Shown in pieces: positions 26,470 to 35,729 of a stretch of 40,231 nucleotides of DNA. Position 1 is the first letter of the stretch. Each line of letters begins with the position of its first letter. The notes under the pieces were generated by a model. It was not told the DNA's origin and ran no database searches. It saw only the letters and a list, made by a program, of their open reading frames with translations. A program made the position numbers and the translations under genes. Origin of the DNA: Candidatus Kapaibacterium sp. (GTDB taxonomy: Bacteria; Bacteroidota; Ignavibacteria; Kapaibacteriales; Kapaibacteriaceae); contig VFFB01000009.1 in NCBI GenBank assembly GCA_018882585.1, positions 1-40,231 on the forward strand. The letters are read 5' to 3'.

Positions 26470-28085
26470 GCGTCGATCGATTCAAGATGATGAGCAAGCG
26501 AGGCCTTGACAAATGCAATGAACAATGGATGTCCCGTTACCGCCCGACTCTTGAGTTCCGGATGGAACTGAACTCCTACAAACCAGCGATGGTGCGGCAA
26601 CTCGACAATCTCGACCAAGCGTCCGTCTGGTGATGTTCCGCTGATGACCAGACCCTTTGCTGTGAGCGTGTCGCGGAAATCATTGTTGAATTCGTAGCGG
26701 TGTCGGTGTCGCTCGCTGATATGCTCGTTGCGATAGGCCTTATAAGCCTGCGTCCGCTTGCTTGCGATATGGCATGGATATGCTCCGAGTCGCATCGTGC
26801 CGCCCTTGTCCGTGATGTGCTTCTGTTCGGGCAGAAGATCGATAACATTCTGGTCGTTCTTTTTGAACTCAGATGACGTCGCCTTGGTCAGACCAACAAC
26901 GTTGCGCGCGAACTCGATGACGGCACATTGCATGCCAAGGCAGATACCGAAGAACGGAATGTTCTGCTCGCGGACATACTGAATGGCCAGGAGTTTGCCT
27001 TCGATGCCGCGTGAGCCAAAGCCAGGAGCAACGAGTAGACCATCGATTCCGTCGAGCTGCTCTGCTACGGTAGCCTGGGTTATCTCCTCGGAGTCGATCC
27101 AGCGTACGTTCACACGTGTGTTGTTCACGGCTCCGGCATGAATGAAGGCCTCAAGGATCGACTTATAACTGTCCTTGTACTGAATGTACTTTCCGGCAAG
27201 TCCAATGGTGATCGAGTGTTTAGGCGATCGAACCCGATGTGTGAACCGAGACCACGTGTCAAGTTCCGGTACGCGCTTTCGTACGTTCAGCTTTTCGCAG
27301 ATGATGTCGTCAAGATTTCGCTTCGCAAACATCTGTGGTACATCGTAGATCGTTTCGGCATCAAGCGCTTCAATCACCGATCGTTCCTCGACATTGCAGA
27401 AGAGCGCAATCTTCTGCCGCATCTCTCGGCCAAGCTTCATCTCGGACCTGCACAGAAGAATATCCGGCATGATGCCGAATTCCATCAACGTCTTGACGCT
27501 GTGCTGCGTTGGTTTCGTCTTGAGTTCGCCCGCACTTCGGATGTAGGGAACGTAGGTGAGGTGAATGTTCAACGCGCGGCGACGTCCAAGCTCGAGCGTC
27601 AGCTGCCGTGATGCTTCCATGAACGGAAGCGATTCGATATCACCGACAGTGCCACCGATCTCGATGATGACGAAGTCGAACTTTCCATCGAATGCAAGCA
27701 TGCGACGTTTGAGTTCGTCCGTGATGTGGGGAATGACCTGCACGGTCTTGCCAAGGTACTCTCCGCGACGCTCGCGTTGGATCACCTCGAAGTATACCTG
27801 TCCTGCCGTGGCATTGTTAGCCTTGGTCATGTTTACGTCAAGGAAACGCTCGTAGTGACCAAGATCAAGGTCTGACTCCGCCCCGTCATCCGTAACATAG
27901 ACCTCGCCATGCTGGTACGGATTCATCGTACCAGGGTCAACATTGATGTAGGGGTCGAACTTGAGGACTGTGACGCTGTGACCGCGTTGTTTGAGGAGGA
28001 GGCCAATCGAGGCCGAGGCGATCCCCTTGCCAAGGGACGACAGAACACCGCCCGTGATAAATAGGTACTTCGACGTTTTCGGCAC
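26466..28085 (-). CDS. pyrG: CTP synthase
   Basis: Makes CTP from UTP using ATP and glutamine. The 539-residue protein has the N-terminal synthetase domain ([44 protein letters not shown]) and the class I glutamine amidotransferase domain, with the nucleophile Cys in FFGICLGMQ and the His-Glu pair in VQFHPELKS. Length is standard. It starts with GTG (28085). A near-perfect Bacteroidota promoter lies 87 bases upstream. It heads an operon with the GlmU-like protein, an SDR and the CAP protein. Confidence 0.97.
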   Translation of the reverse strand: MPKTSKYLFITGGVLSSLGKGIASASIGLLLKQRGHSVTVLKFDPYINVDPGTMNPYQHGEVYVTDDGAESDLDLGHYERFLDVNMTKANNATAGQVYFEVIQRERRGEYLGKTVQVIPHITDELKRRMLAFDGKFDFVIIEIGGTVGDIESLPFMEASRQLTLELGRRRALNIHLTYVPYIRSAGELKTKPTQHSVKTLMEFGIMPDILLCRSEMKLGREMRQKIALFCNVEERSVIEALDAETIYDVPQMFAKRNLDDIICEKLNVRKRVPELDTWSRFTHRVRSPKHSITIGLAGKYIQYKDSYKSILEAFIHAGAVNNTRVNVRWIDSEEITQATVAEQLDGIDGLLVAPGFGSRGIEGKLLAIQYVREQNIPFFGICLGMQCAVIEFARNVVGLTKATSSEFKKNDQNVIDLLPEQKHITDKGGTMRLGAYPCHIASKRTQAYKAYRNEHISERHRHRYEFNNDFRDTLTAKGLVISGTSPDGRLVEIVELPHHRWFVGVQFHPELKSRAVTGHPLFIAFVKASLAHHLESIDA

Positions 28086-28171
28086 GGTGTCCCCGTTCTA
28101 GATAGAGTGGTAATGACATTTCCTGCATGCCCGCCAGAACAATTGATTTGGTCTGACGTCTAGGACGGGCT

Positions 28172-28203
28172 CAAAAATAGCCATGTTTGGTCGCACCGAC
28201 AAA
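28172..28203 (-). promoter_or_regulatory. Bacteroidota-type promoter of the pyrG operon
   Basis: On the minus strand TTTG (28203-28200), a 20-base spacer and TATTTTTG (28179-28172) match the Bacteroidota sigma-A consensus exactly in both elements and spacing. Transcription would start near 28167, giving a leader of about 80 bases. In that leader a GCCCG (from 28170) can pair with CGGGC (28133-28129), an untested hairpin without a T-run. Confidence 0.7.
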
Positions 28204-28247
28204 AGCGTCCTTCGTGCTAGCTTCGCAGAGCATATCGAGGAGATACA

Positions 28248-29507
28248 ATGAGGTCGATGACCGGTCTACTGCTGTCCGGATTTTTCATAGCTGCGTTCCT
28301 GTTTGGCGGATGTTCCGGTAATGAAGCCAACGAGGTCCGCAACGTCCGAACCATACGCTTCTGGCAGTTTTGGAGCGACGCTCCGCAACGTGCTGCCCTG
28401 GATTCACTTCTTCGGGAGTTCGAGCAAGCAAATGACTGTACCGTCGAGGTCACCAACCTGCTCTGGAACGACGGCAAGGCAAAGCTTCAGGCAGCCTTCA
28501 ACTCGGGAGCTCCGCCTGATGTTATTGAGCTTGGGTCGGACTGGATCGCGCAGTTTTCGAGTGCCGGCGTCTTGCAGGAGCTGCCATCTGATTCTGCCGG
28601 TATCGCGCGATTCGTTCCGTATGCCATGGCTCCGGCCACGTGGAATCGACGCGTGTTCGCATACCCGTGGACGCTCGACACACGAGTGATGTACGCAAAC
28701 GCAGGCGTACTGGAACGGATAGGGCAGCGGACATCTGCATCCGGCGCAACAACGTCAGCACTGACGTTCGATGACGTGCTAGCCATGGCGCGTTCCGCAC
28801 GCGCGCAGGGTGTTGCCGGAATAGGTATCAACGGTGCAGATCGTCATCGTTTGTACAAGAAGCTGCTGCCGATGTTCTGGACATATGGCGGTGACATCTT
28901 CGATCAGTCAGGAAAGCCCGTCCTGAATTCACCCGAAAACATCAGGGCCCTGACGATGTATGCGGACCTGAGCAGAGCCGGAACCGTCGAAACGCAGCGT
29001 CAACTTGATGCTGCCTTCATGCAGGGGCAACTTGCTTTCTGGAACAGCGGGTCGTGGCTGCTACCGAAGCTTGCCGGCGCCAAGTCCGTCAGGTATACCA
29101 TCATGCCGTATCCCGGTGTTACGGCAGCTCAACCAGGGATTTCCTTCGCCGGTGGCGAGTATCTCGCCGTGAGTGCAAAGGCAGGCAATAAAGACCTTGC
29201 ACGAAAGCTTGTGAACTTTCTTACCAACGGCGAGCAGTCCGTCCGTTTCTGTTCCAAGGTTGCCGAGGCAGGCTTTCCTGCCGATAAGTTGTTCACCGGG
29301 CATGCATCGATCGTTTCCAATCCGGATCGTGCTGCCTTTGCAACGCAGCTCCGCGCAGCAAGGATGACGCCCGTTCATCCACGGTGGCTCGACATCGAGG
29401 AGATCATTGAAGATGCGGCAGTACGAGTGCTGTATGGTGAACAAACTCCGCAGCAGGCACTTGCTGCGGCTCAACAAGAGGTCGAGCAGATCGTCAACAC
29501 GCCGTGA
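28248..29507 (+). CDS. Sugar-type ABC transporter substrate-binding lipoprotein
   Basis: A 419-residue protein of the SBP_bac_1 (MalE-like) family. The lipoprotein signal ends in FGGC with Cys22 as the lipid site. Family features include FEQANDCTVEV, AKLQAAFNSGAPPDVIELGSDWIAQFSSAGVLQEL (about 75-110), the ligand-cleft segment FAYPWTLDTRVMYAN, and a late GGEYLAVSAKAGNKDLARKLVNFL. It probably binds a carbohydrate or similar solute. No MalF/G-type permease or ATPase is near; instead a DUF5686 barrel protein overlaps its stop (TGATG at 29505-29509). An AGGAG lies about six bases before ATG 28248. Confidence 0.9.
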   Translation: MRSMTGLLLSGFFIAAFLFGGCSGNEANEVRNVRTIRFWQFWSDAPQRAALDSLLREFEQANDCTVEVTNLLWNDGKAKLQAAFNSGAPPDVIELGSDWIAQFSSAGVLQELPSDSAGIARFVPYAMAPATWNRRVFAYPWTLDTRVMYANAGVLERIGQRTSASGATTSALTFDDVLAMARSARAQGVAGIGINGADRHRLYKKLLPMFWTYGGDIFDQSGKPVLNSPENIRALTMYADLSRAGTVETQRQLDAAFMQGQLAFWNSGSWLLPKLAGAKSVRYTIMPYPGVTAAQPGISFAGGEYLAVSAKAGNKDLARKLVNFLTNGEQSVRFCSKVAEAGFPADKLFTGHASIVSNPDRAAFATQLRAARMTPVHPRWLDIEEIIEDAAVRVLYGEQTPQQALAAAQQEVEQIVNTP

Positions 29508-31909
29508 TGCGTATTCTCTTGTTGGTGCTTGCCGGTCTAATGTGCATGCATCCATTGTTGGCGCAGCATCGGATCACGATTCGTGGAACCGTGATCGATT
29601 CGACCACAAAGCTGCCAATCCGATTTGCGACCGTTAGGATTGACGGAACGACGACGGGCACGTTCTCGTCGCGTGACGGCGGCTACCTGTTGCGGGGCAT
29701 TGCCGTACCTGACACGATCCGCATTGTGGCGTCAATGGTCGGCTATGATCCGCTGACCATCGTTTTGCCGGCACGTGATACAACAGTCGATCTGCTGCTC
29801 TCGGAACGTCAACTTCGGACTGCTCCTATCGTCGTCCGTGCCGAAGACCCCGCCGTTGGCATCATGCGTCAGGTGCTTGCTCGGAAGTCCCGCCAAACGG
29901 ACTCGCTGAAGCGCTACACATACATGCTCTATTCGAAGTTTGTTGCGATCACCGATACCCTGACAGCCTCTCGAAGCACAAGTACGAGTGATTCGACGGT
30001 TTTCAGCATCCTTGAATCGTTTTCGAAAGGGTATGTGGCCGTTCCAGACAAGTACTTCAATGAGATCATCCAGCGCCGGCAGACCGCCAATATTCCTCCG
30101 CAGGCAAACTTTGTCGCATTCGGCACAAATCTCAATGCCTACGACGAAGTCGTTACCATCATCGGTCAAGAGATTCCGACGCCGTTCGCGCAAGATGCTC
30201 TCGATAACTATCGATTTCGATTGGATAGTGACGAACGCGACAGTCTTGTTCGCATTGAAATAGAGCCTTCTTCATCGCTTCGTCGAGGCTTCACTGGGCA
30301 GATCTTCATCGACACGAAAACGATGACTCCCCTCGAGGTCAGACTGCGTCCAAACCGTGCTGTCAACCTTCCATTTGATGCCAAGCTTTCGTATCGTCAA
30401 ACATTCCGTCTTGTCGACGGCTGGGCCGTCATGCCCGAGACCATGCACATCGCCAGTTCGCTCACGGCCGACGTCCTGTTCGTGTTGTCGCCAAGACTTG
30501 ACATTTCGATCGAGACCTATTGCTACGATTACGATCTGGGAGCTGCATTTGATGATGGCGTGTTCGATCAGCGCAGGGTCGAGATCACACGTCAGGCAGA
30601 ACGTTTTGACGAATCATACTGGCAGCAGAATGCCAAGGTAGCACTCCGACCGGAGGAGGCAGCCGCATACGAAGAGATCCGTATAGCCCTTGAGAATCCC
30701 GATAGTCTGCTGACCAACACGCTGTTTGATCGATACTTTGGCGAAGTCAACAGAGTACTTCGACGGCTGAACCGACGCCCCTTTACCGGATTCGAGGACA
30801 TTGTGCGATACAACCGCGTACATGGACTATACACGGGACTGGGAATGCGTTTCCGTCCGGACACGGCGCTCGAGCTTGCACCAACACTTGGATACGGATT
30901 TGCCGATCGTCGTGCATACGGCTCGCTTTCGGCAACCGTCTTCATGGGGGAGTTTCAGCAATGGACAATTGATGCAACGCTCAGGCATTCTCTAGCCCGA
31001 CGTGACGATCCGTATTCGGTCCGTACAGCACTTATTACGGCAACCTCGTTCATGAGCGGCATCGATTACGGCGACTATTATTACGCAACCGGTTGGGAAG
31101 GGGGCATCGGATATTCGTGGGGTCAGCTGCGGTTCATCCGCAACGACGTGTATGAGCGTCCTTCGAGACTTCGCCTGTTCGTTCGAGATGAGAGACAGAC
31201 GACGGCAAGACAACACGATGTGTTTTCCGTGTTTCGACCCGACCAGCCGCGTATCAATCCATCCATCATTGATGCATCAGTGCGTTCGATTGGTGGCGAA
31301 CTGTTCCTTAGCTACAATCCCCAACGCCTGGTGGCCCGAACCGGGATCGGTGTACGCGCCGAAATGAGCGATCCCGCGATTCTACCAACAGACCTTTCGT
31401 TTCGTCGATTCGATGTACATGCGCGATTGAGAACGCCAACACTGCCACTCTGGACCCTTGATGTCGACCTCAGAGCAGGGCTTGCTGATGGCAACGTGCC
31501 TCCGCAGAAATTCTTCAGTCTGGAGTCATCAATCGCCGGATTAGCCACACCTGGTACGTTTCGAGGAATGCGTGTGAAGGAGTTCTATGGTGACCGGTTC
31601 GTGGCCCTGACGCTTGCGCATAATTTTGGAGAGGTCGTGCCCGGAGTTCTTCGTATTCCGAATATCGCGAGTTTGGGACTTGAGTTCATTTTGACGTCAA
31701 GCCTCGCATGGACCGCGTTCTCGGAAAAGACGAGATCGTACACAGCAACCATGCTACCTGCATTGGATGTAACAGCCGGGGGCTTTTATGCTGAGTATGG
31801 ATTGGCAATCAACAGGATTCTGTTGTTTCTTCGCCTGGATGTTACGGCCAGGGTTACACAGCGGACGTCGCCACAGTTCTACGTGACGCTCTCCACGGCT
31901 ACCTTCTAA
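29507..31909 (+). CDS. DUF5686 / carboxypeptidase-regulatory-like domain outer-membrane protein
   Basis: An 800-residue predicted outer-membrane protein. A signal peptide (about 1-20, ending LLAQ) is followed by a CarboxypepD_reg-like beta-sandwich (about 22-100: ITIRGTVIDSTTKLPIRFATVRIDG, SRDGGYLLRGI), a domain common at the N terminus of SusC-type and DUF5686 proteins. The rest is the DUF5686 region: LARKSRQTDSLKRYTYMLYSKF, a mid-domain of ~350 residues, and a C-terminal half with barrel-like strands (ELAPTLGYGFADRRAYGSLSATVF) ending QFYVTLSTATF. Function of the family is unknown. Translation is probably coupled to the upstream binding lipoprotein through TGATG, with a GTG at 29504 as alternative start. 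The TAA overlaps the stop of the convergent gene. Confidence 0.82.
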   Translation: MRILLLVLAGLMCMHPLLAQHRITIRGTVIDSTTKLPIRFATVRIDGTTTGTFSSRDGGYLLRGIAVPDTIRIVASMVGYDPLTIVLPARDTTVDLLLSERQLRTAPIVVRAEDPAVGIMRQVLARKSRQTDSLKRYTYMLYSKFVAITDTLTASRSTSTSDSTVFSILESFSKGYVAVPDKYFNEIIQRRQTANIPPQANFVAFGTNLNAYDEVVTIIGQEIPTPFAQDALDNYRFRLDSDERDSLVRIEIEPSSSLRRGFTGQIFIDTKTMTPLEVRLRPNRAVNLPFDAKLSYRQTFRLVDGWAVMPETMHIASSLTADVLFVLSPRLDISIETYCYDYDLGAAFDDGVFDQRRVEITRQAERFDESYWQQNAKVALRPEEAAAYEEIRIALENPDSLLTNTLFDRYFGEVNRVLRRLNRRPFTGFEDIVRYNRVHGLYTGLGMRFRPDTALELAPTLGYGFADRRAYGSLSATVFMGEFQQWTIDATLRHSLARRDDPYSVRTALITATSFMSGIDYGDYYYATGWEGGIGYSWGQLRFIRNDVYERPSRLRLFVRDERQTTARQHDVFSVFRPDQPRINPSIIDASVRSIGGELFLSYNPQRLVARTGIGVRAEMSDPAILPTDLSFRRFDVHARLRTPTLPLWTLDVDLRAGLADGNVPPQKFFSLESSIAGLATPGTFRGMRVKEFYGDRFVALTLAHNFGEVVPGVLRIPNIASLGLEFILTSSLAWTAFSEKTRSYTATMLPALDVTAGGFYAEYGLAINRILLFLRLDVTARVTQRTSPQFYVTLSTATF

Positions 31910-33441
31910 TAGTAGTGGTCATTCCGTGATTCATTGCGAGACATTGCATTTAGCAGGTGCTCGAAGAGCTCTTCGAATGGTATGACTTCTGCGATCAGCG
32001 AAGGTAGCGGATCTTGTGCCAGCATCGAAAGTTGTTGAAGGTGTGGTCCCGCAGCATCACGGATGCTGTTGACATCAAAACGCTTGTTGTAGATGAGGCG
32101 GATCAGCTGCCAAAACATCATGAAGCGGCGGTACTCGTACGCATGCGAAATGCGTACAAGCGCGATGTTTCCGGCTTCTATGCGACGAGATGCCAGGTCA
32201 TAGTCATCCTTCGTGATTGCATGGGCAATCTCAAGGATCAGGTAGGGCAGACCTGCACGCAAGTCCTGCTGAAGTGGATTCGGAAGCGAGTTCACGAAGG
32301 ACGACATCCGAAACGGTCGATCACGACGCTCAGATCCGGCCAGGCCCAATGTCTCGAGCAGTGCAATGTATCCACCGATCAATCTCCACGGAGTATCTGC
32401 AGAGGCTCGTGCCTCGAAGTGACGATTGTGGATCGCGTCGGCAGCATTCCAACGTCGAACGGCCTCATCGATCTGCCCAAGATGCACACACGCTATGATC
32501 CCAGATGCATGCCACGTGAACCACACGGAGGAATCAGGACGAAGGTCAGTACTATGTTGGCAATCGACCGACAGGACGTCTTGCATCATACGTAACTGTA
32601 CAAGGCCCAATGCACGATCCGCAGCAACTGCTGCTTGGTCTTCACCCGACGCCTGTGAATGCTCTTCGAGAAGGGTATCCGTCTGTTTCGCGTATTGCCG
32701 GAACATTACCGTATTGCCTTTGGCAGCGCTCAAGCGTGTCATGATGCGCAAATACCCCAACTGCGCTTCGAACGGAATAAGTTCGTGATTGATTGTTGTG
32801 ATGCGCTCGCGTACACGCTGCAGTGTGTCTTCACGTGTCAAAGGACATGCGCGATCGCCACGAATCATAATGTCGTCCCGTAGCACGGCTTCGGCTACGA
32901 TGAGCTCGCTTTGCCAACGACGCAGGTAGGTGCCCATCAACTTCGAATACAGAGACTGTTCACTTCGCACATCGAGTGAGCGACTCAGTTCGGAGAGTAA
33001 ACTTGTGTACAAATAAAGGATGTCCGAGAAATCCGACGTCAACGCAAGGTCCAGTCCTTTTTGGAGTACGCGCACAGCCAGTAACTTGCGTCCGGTCCAA
33101 CCAAGAACAACCGCAGCTAAGTAGTAAAGTCGAAGCCTGTACCGCGTAAAGGCAGAACTCGAACGCACGGGATCATCGGCCTCGACGGTCAGGTAGCAGC
33201 TGAGAACATCTTCGGCGAACCTGGACTTGAATGTCCGGAAGACGTACCGCCGAGCCGATTCGCCATAAAGATGACGAATAGCGTCTGCATCTGAATCCAT
33301 GGTTGCGTTGCGGATCCCATCTGCATAACGCGCATTAGTGCCACGTCTCGATGCGCTTAGAAACGCCTGTTGAAACGAGCGTATCGGGGACGACTCCTCT
33401 AACACGATACTGAGCTCACGTAACAACTGATATCTCCACAT
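31906..33441 (-). CDS. Unrecognised large helical protein, paralogue A of a tandem pair
   Basis: A 511-residue protein I cannot assign. No signal peptide or transmembrane segment is evident, so it is probably cytosolic. It is almost all predicted helix with repeated leucine- and alanine-rich pairs (LRLYYLAAVVLGWTGRKLLAVRVLQKGLDLAL; WHASGIIACVHLGQIDEAVRRW), which suggests a TPR-like alpha-solenoid. It is clearly related to the gene just upstream: matching N-terminal layout, a shared WFT block in the middle, and near-identical tails (IPFEELFEHLLNAM against IPYERLYSYLLASI). It starts three bases after that gene's stop, so they are co-transcribed. No catalytic motif is seen. It is convergent with the DUF5686 gene, their stops overlapping. 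Confidence 0.75.
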   Translation of the reverse strand: MWRYQLLRELSIVLEESSPIRSFQQAFLSASRRGTNARYADGIRNATMDSDADAIRHLYGESARRYVFRTFKSRFAEDVLSCYLTVEADDPVRSSSAFTRYRLRLYYLAAVVLGWTGRKLLAVRVLQKGLDLALTSDFSDILYLYTSLLSELSRSLDVRSEQSLYSKLMGTYLRRWQSELIVAEAVLRDDIMIRGDRACPLTREDTLQRVRERITTINHELIPFEAQLGYLRIMTRLSAAKGNTVMFRQYAKQTDTLLEEHSQASGEDQAAVAADRALGLVQLRMMQDVLSVDCQHSTDLRPDSSVWFTWHASGIIACVHLGQIDEAVRRWNAADAIHNRHFEARASADTPWRLIGGYIALLETLGLAGSERRDRPFRMSSFVNSLPNPLQQDLRAGLPYLILEIAHAITKDDYDLASRRIEAGNIALVRISHAYEYRRFMMFWQLIRLIYNKRFDVNSIRDAAGPHLQQLSMLAQDPLPSLIAEVIPFEELFEHLLNAMSRNESRNDHYY

Positions 33442-33444
33442 TGG

Positions 33445-34962
33445 CTACGATTCCTTCTGTTGCCATGATGACTGCGACCGAATCGAAGCAAGGAGATACG
33501 AGTACAATCGTTCGTAGGGGATTGGTTCGCTCTGCCAGTTCTCAAAGCTTCGTGACGTGGACGGTGCAATTCGTTGGACCGATGGACTTTCAGCTTCTTC
33601 TCCACAAGCTGTTGGCGTTGAGGTACGTACGAGCTCCACAAGAAGTAGCACGAAGTGCTGCGCACGTTGTACCAACGAATCGTTTCGAAGAGATTTCGAG
33701 GTTGATTCGAGTGATTCTATCATCCGCAGTGCTTCTTCATTCCGAGCAAGGATAATGTGCGTACAGGTGCGTGCAATGATCAGGTCAAGATCGCTGAACG
33801 TGATTCCATTGTCGCTGTTGTGATGCAGAAGCGCTTGAAGGTCTGCACGTGTTTCATCTGAAAGGGACACCATTCCCATGAGATGAAGTAACTGGAGGTA
33901 TGCTGCCTGTGTTGCAAATAGTTCTACGACATTGGCACCATCGCGCTGAAAGCCCTCATGTTTGACTGCCATCAGTAGCAATGCTGGAACATCTTCATAG
34001 CATCCCGAACGAAAAAGAGCGACAACTTGGCCGAGAATGCACGTGAACCAGTCAGTACTCCCCTGGTGGAAACACTGCAGTACGCGAACATGTTCGTTTC
34101 GGACCTGCATTTCATTGCCAGTTGCGAGAAGCGCCTTCAAGCGAAACATCTCAAACTCACCGTGCAATGACGTGGGTATGAGTGATCGATTTGTATGCAG
34201 ATACTGCAGTGCTTGTTCGCACGACCTGATGATGCCCGCCGGACGACTAAGTGCCACGCAGGAAAGAACCTCCAGCCGAAACTGATTGACCTTGACATGA
34301 TGACTGCTTTGCACTTGAAGCAGGCGTGCATGCTCACGTAGGATCAGATCCAGTGTTTGCTCGTAGTCGGCCACTTCGGTCGGATGATTCAAGATGAGCA
34401 TGCGTATGCTATCTAGAAAGTCATCACTTTGATATTGCGCTAACAGCTGCTCGATGCAGGTGTTGCATAGTCGTACGCACTTTTCGAACAAGGCCTCGTC
34501 TGCGCTCGTTGCATACACGTCGCGAAGCAACGTCGCCGTCGAAAGCGTGATCTCAACGAATTGATACTTCCTTGCGATGCCGAGTATCTTATTGGCAATG
34601 TGAACGGCGGCTGTCCGAGCACCTATGAGGAGCAGGAGTTGTGCGGCAAGCAGATTCCGAGTACAGCGATGATAGGCCAGCTGATACTCTGAGTAATCAG
34701 ATCGTCGACTTTCCAGGAACAGGAACGCCTGTAGGAGTCTATCGAATGCCCTCGTTTTGATTTCACGATAACGATTGTCGTTAGAATTCGGCATGAAGAG
34801 CGTCTGCGCAGCTTGCTCATCCGACGTGTATCGCGTCTCGAGAAGCCCCTCAAGGTAGGTCGTGTAGGTTGAATCCCGACTTGCCGTCACGAAACTCTGG
34901 CGAAGCTTTTTGGGCGAAAGTCGTGACCGAACGATCCGAGCAATCTCCGTCAGTGTATCCAT
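33445..34962 (-). CDS. Unrecognised large helical protein, paralogue B of a tandem pair
   Basis: A 505-residue protein I cannot assign, apparently soluble and almost entirely helical. N-terminal blocks (LTEIARIVRSRLSPKKLRQS; HRCTRNLLAAQLLLLIGARTAAVHIANKILGIA) align in spacing with paralogue A, as do the central STDWFTCILGQVVALFRSG and the terminal IPYERLYSYLLASI. Overall identity by eye is low, so the duplication is old. ATG 34962 is chosen because AGGAGG lies upstream at 34977-34972. It is the first gene of the pair, preceded by a 767-base gene-free gap in which I found no consensus promoter. A scaffold or regulatory role is only a guess from the solenoid-like repeats. Confidence 0.75.
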   Translation of the reverse strand: MDTLTEIARIVRSRLSPKKLRQSFVTASRDSTYTTYLEGLLETRYTSDEQAAQTLFMPNSNDNRYREIKTRAFDRLLQAFLFLESRRSDYSEYQLAYHRCTRNLLAAQLLLLIGARTAAVHIANKILGIARKYQFVEITLSTATLLRDVYATSADEALFEKCVRLCNTCIEQLLAQYQSDDFLDSIRMLILNHPTEVADYEQTLDLILREHARLLQVQSSHHVKVNQFRLEVLSCVALSRPAGIIRSCEQALQYLHTNRSLIPTSLHGEFEMFRLKALLATGNEMQVRNEHVRVLQCFHQGSTDWFTCILGQVVALFRSGCYEDVPALLLMAVKHEGFQRDGANVVELFATQAAYLQLLHLMGMVSLSDETRADLQALLHHNSDNGITFSDLDLIIARTCTHIILARNEEALRMIESLESTSKSLRNDSLVQRAQHFVLLLVELVRTSTPTACGEEAESPSVQRIAPSTSRSFENWQSEPIPYERLYSYLLASIRSQSSWQQKES

Positions 34963-35729
34963 ATACGTCCGCCTCCTGGAATTGCCTGTGTGAATCCGCT
35001 GCGGCAATGCATTTCATTTTCGGATGTTGTACGTACGGATAGTGTGCCCGTGGCGGATTTCAACTTCCGCTTTGACACATCACCACGAACCGAAGGTCCA
35101 TACCATTGCCGTGCGCTGGAAAGCGTACCGAGAGTCGATGGAGCCGTATTCAACGATAATCCAGGAAGACGAGAAGGTAACAGCTGCCTTCCATCGACAT
35201 GAAATCTATTCCAGGTGTTGGTTTGCGACTCAACAGCATGCACATGCTGCGCTGATCCATACGTGGTGTGGACGCCTGGAAGCGCTGTTGAGCGGGATGC
35301 ATGATTCAGAAGTGACATATCAATGACCAGCCAGATAGACCGGGAACCCATTCAAACCGTACTGACGCGTTTCAGACTTGGCATCAAGTTTACGATGACC
35401 GCTGTGAAAAGGGCACCCATGCTGTGTGTGACCAGGCCTAATCTACAATGGTTGGTCAACTTTTGGAATGCACGAATCCAGTAAAATCAAACTTTATACA
35501 ACAAATCTTGGACTAGACTTTGTAAAGGCGTGGTTGTGACTGCATGAAGCGAGGCCGCGCTCACAGCGTGCGGTACGTTAGAAAGCAGCCAACTGCAGCG
35601 AGCATGTCGATCTCTCCCGAAAGGTACGCCCAATACGTAGAACGCGAACGCGATTAGCAAACGTGTTCTGCTGCGTTATCCGTGTGTGAGACAACGCATA
35701 CGACGAGCTTGTACTGCTGTAAAACCAGC
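34963..35729. other. Gene-free gap of 767 bases, partly AT-rich
   Basis: No open frame here looks like a real protein; those present are short and mostly low-complexity shadows. The part 35461-35520 is about 32% GC, far below the rest of the window. The gap lies upstream of the paralogous pair and downstream of nuoE, all on the minus strand, so it should contain the promoter of the pair. I found no perfect TAnnTTTG on that strand, no tRNA, and no long repeat. It could hold an untranslated RNA, a regulatory region or a decayed gene. Confidence 0.5.

Noticed and set aside
35024-35326. Plus-strand open frame of 100 codons in the gene-free gap
   Set aside because: No recognisable motif or start signal; could be a remnant but cannot be supported.
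34950-35351. Minus-strand open frame of 133 codons upstream of the unknown pair
   Set aside because: Overlaps the start of paralogue B, biased composition, no ribosome site and no recognisable family.
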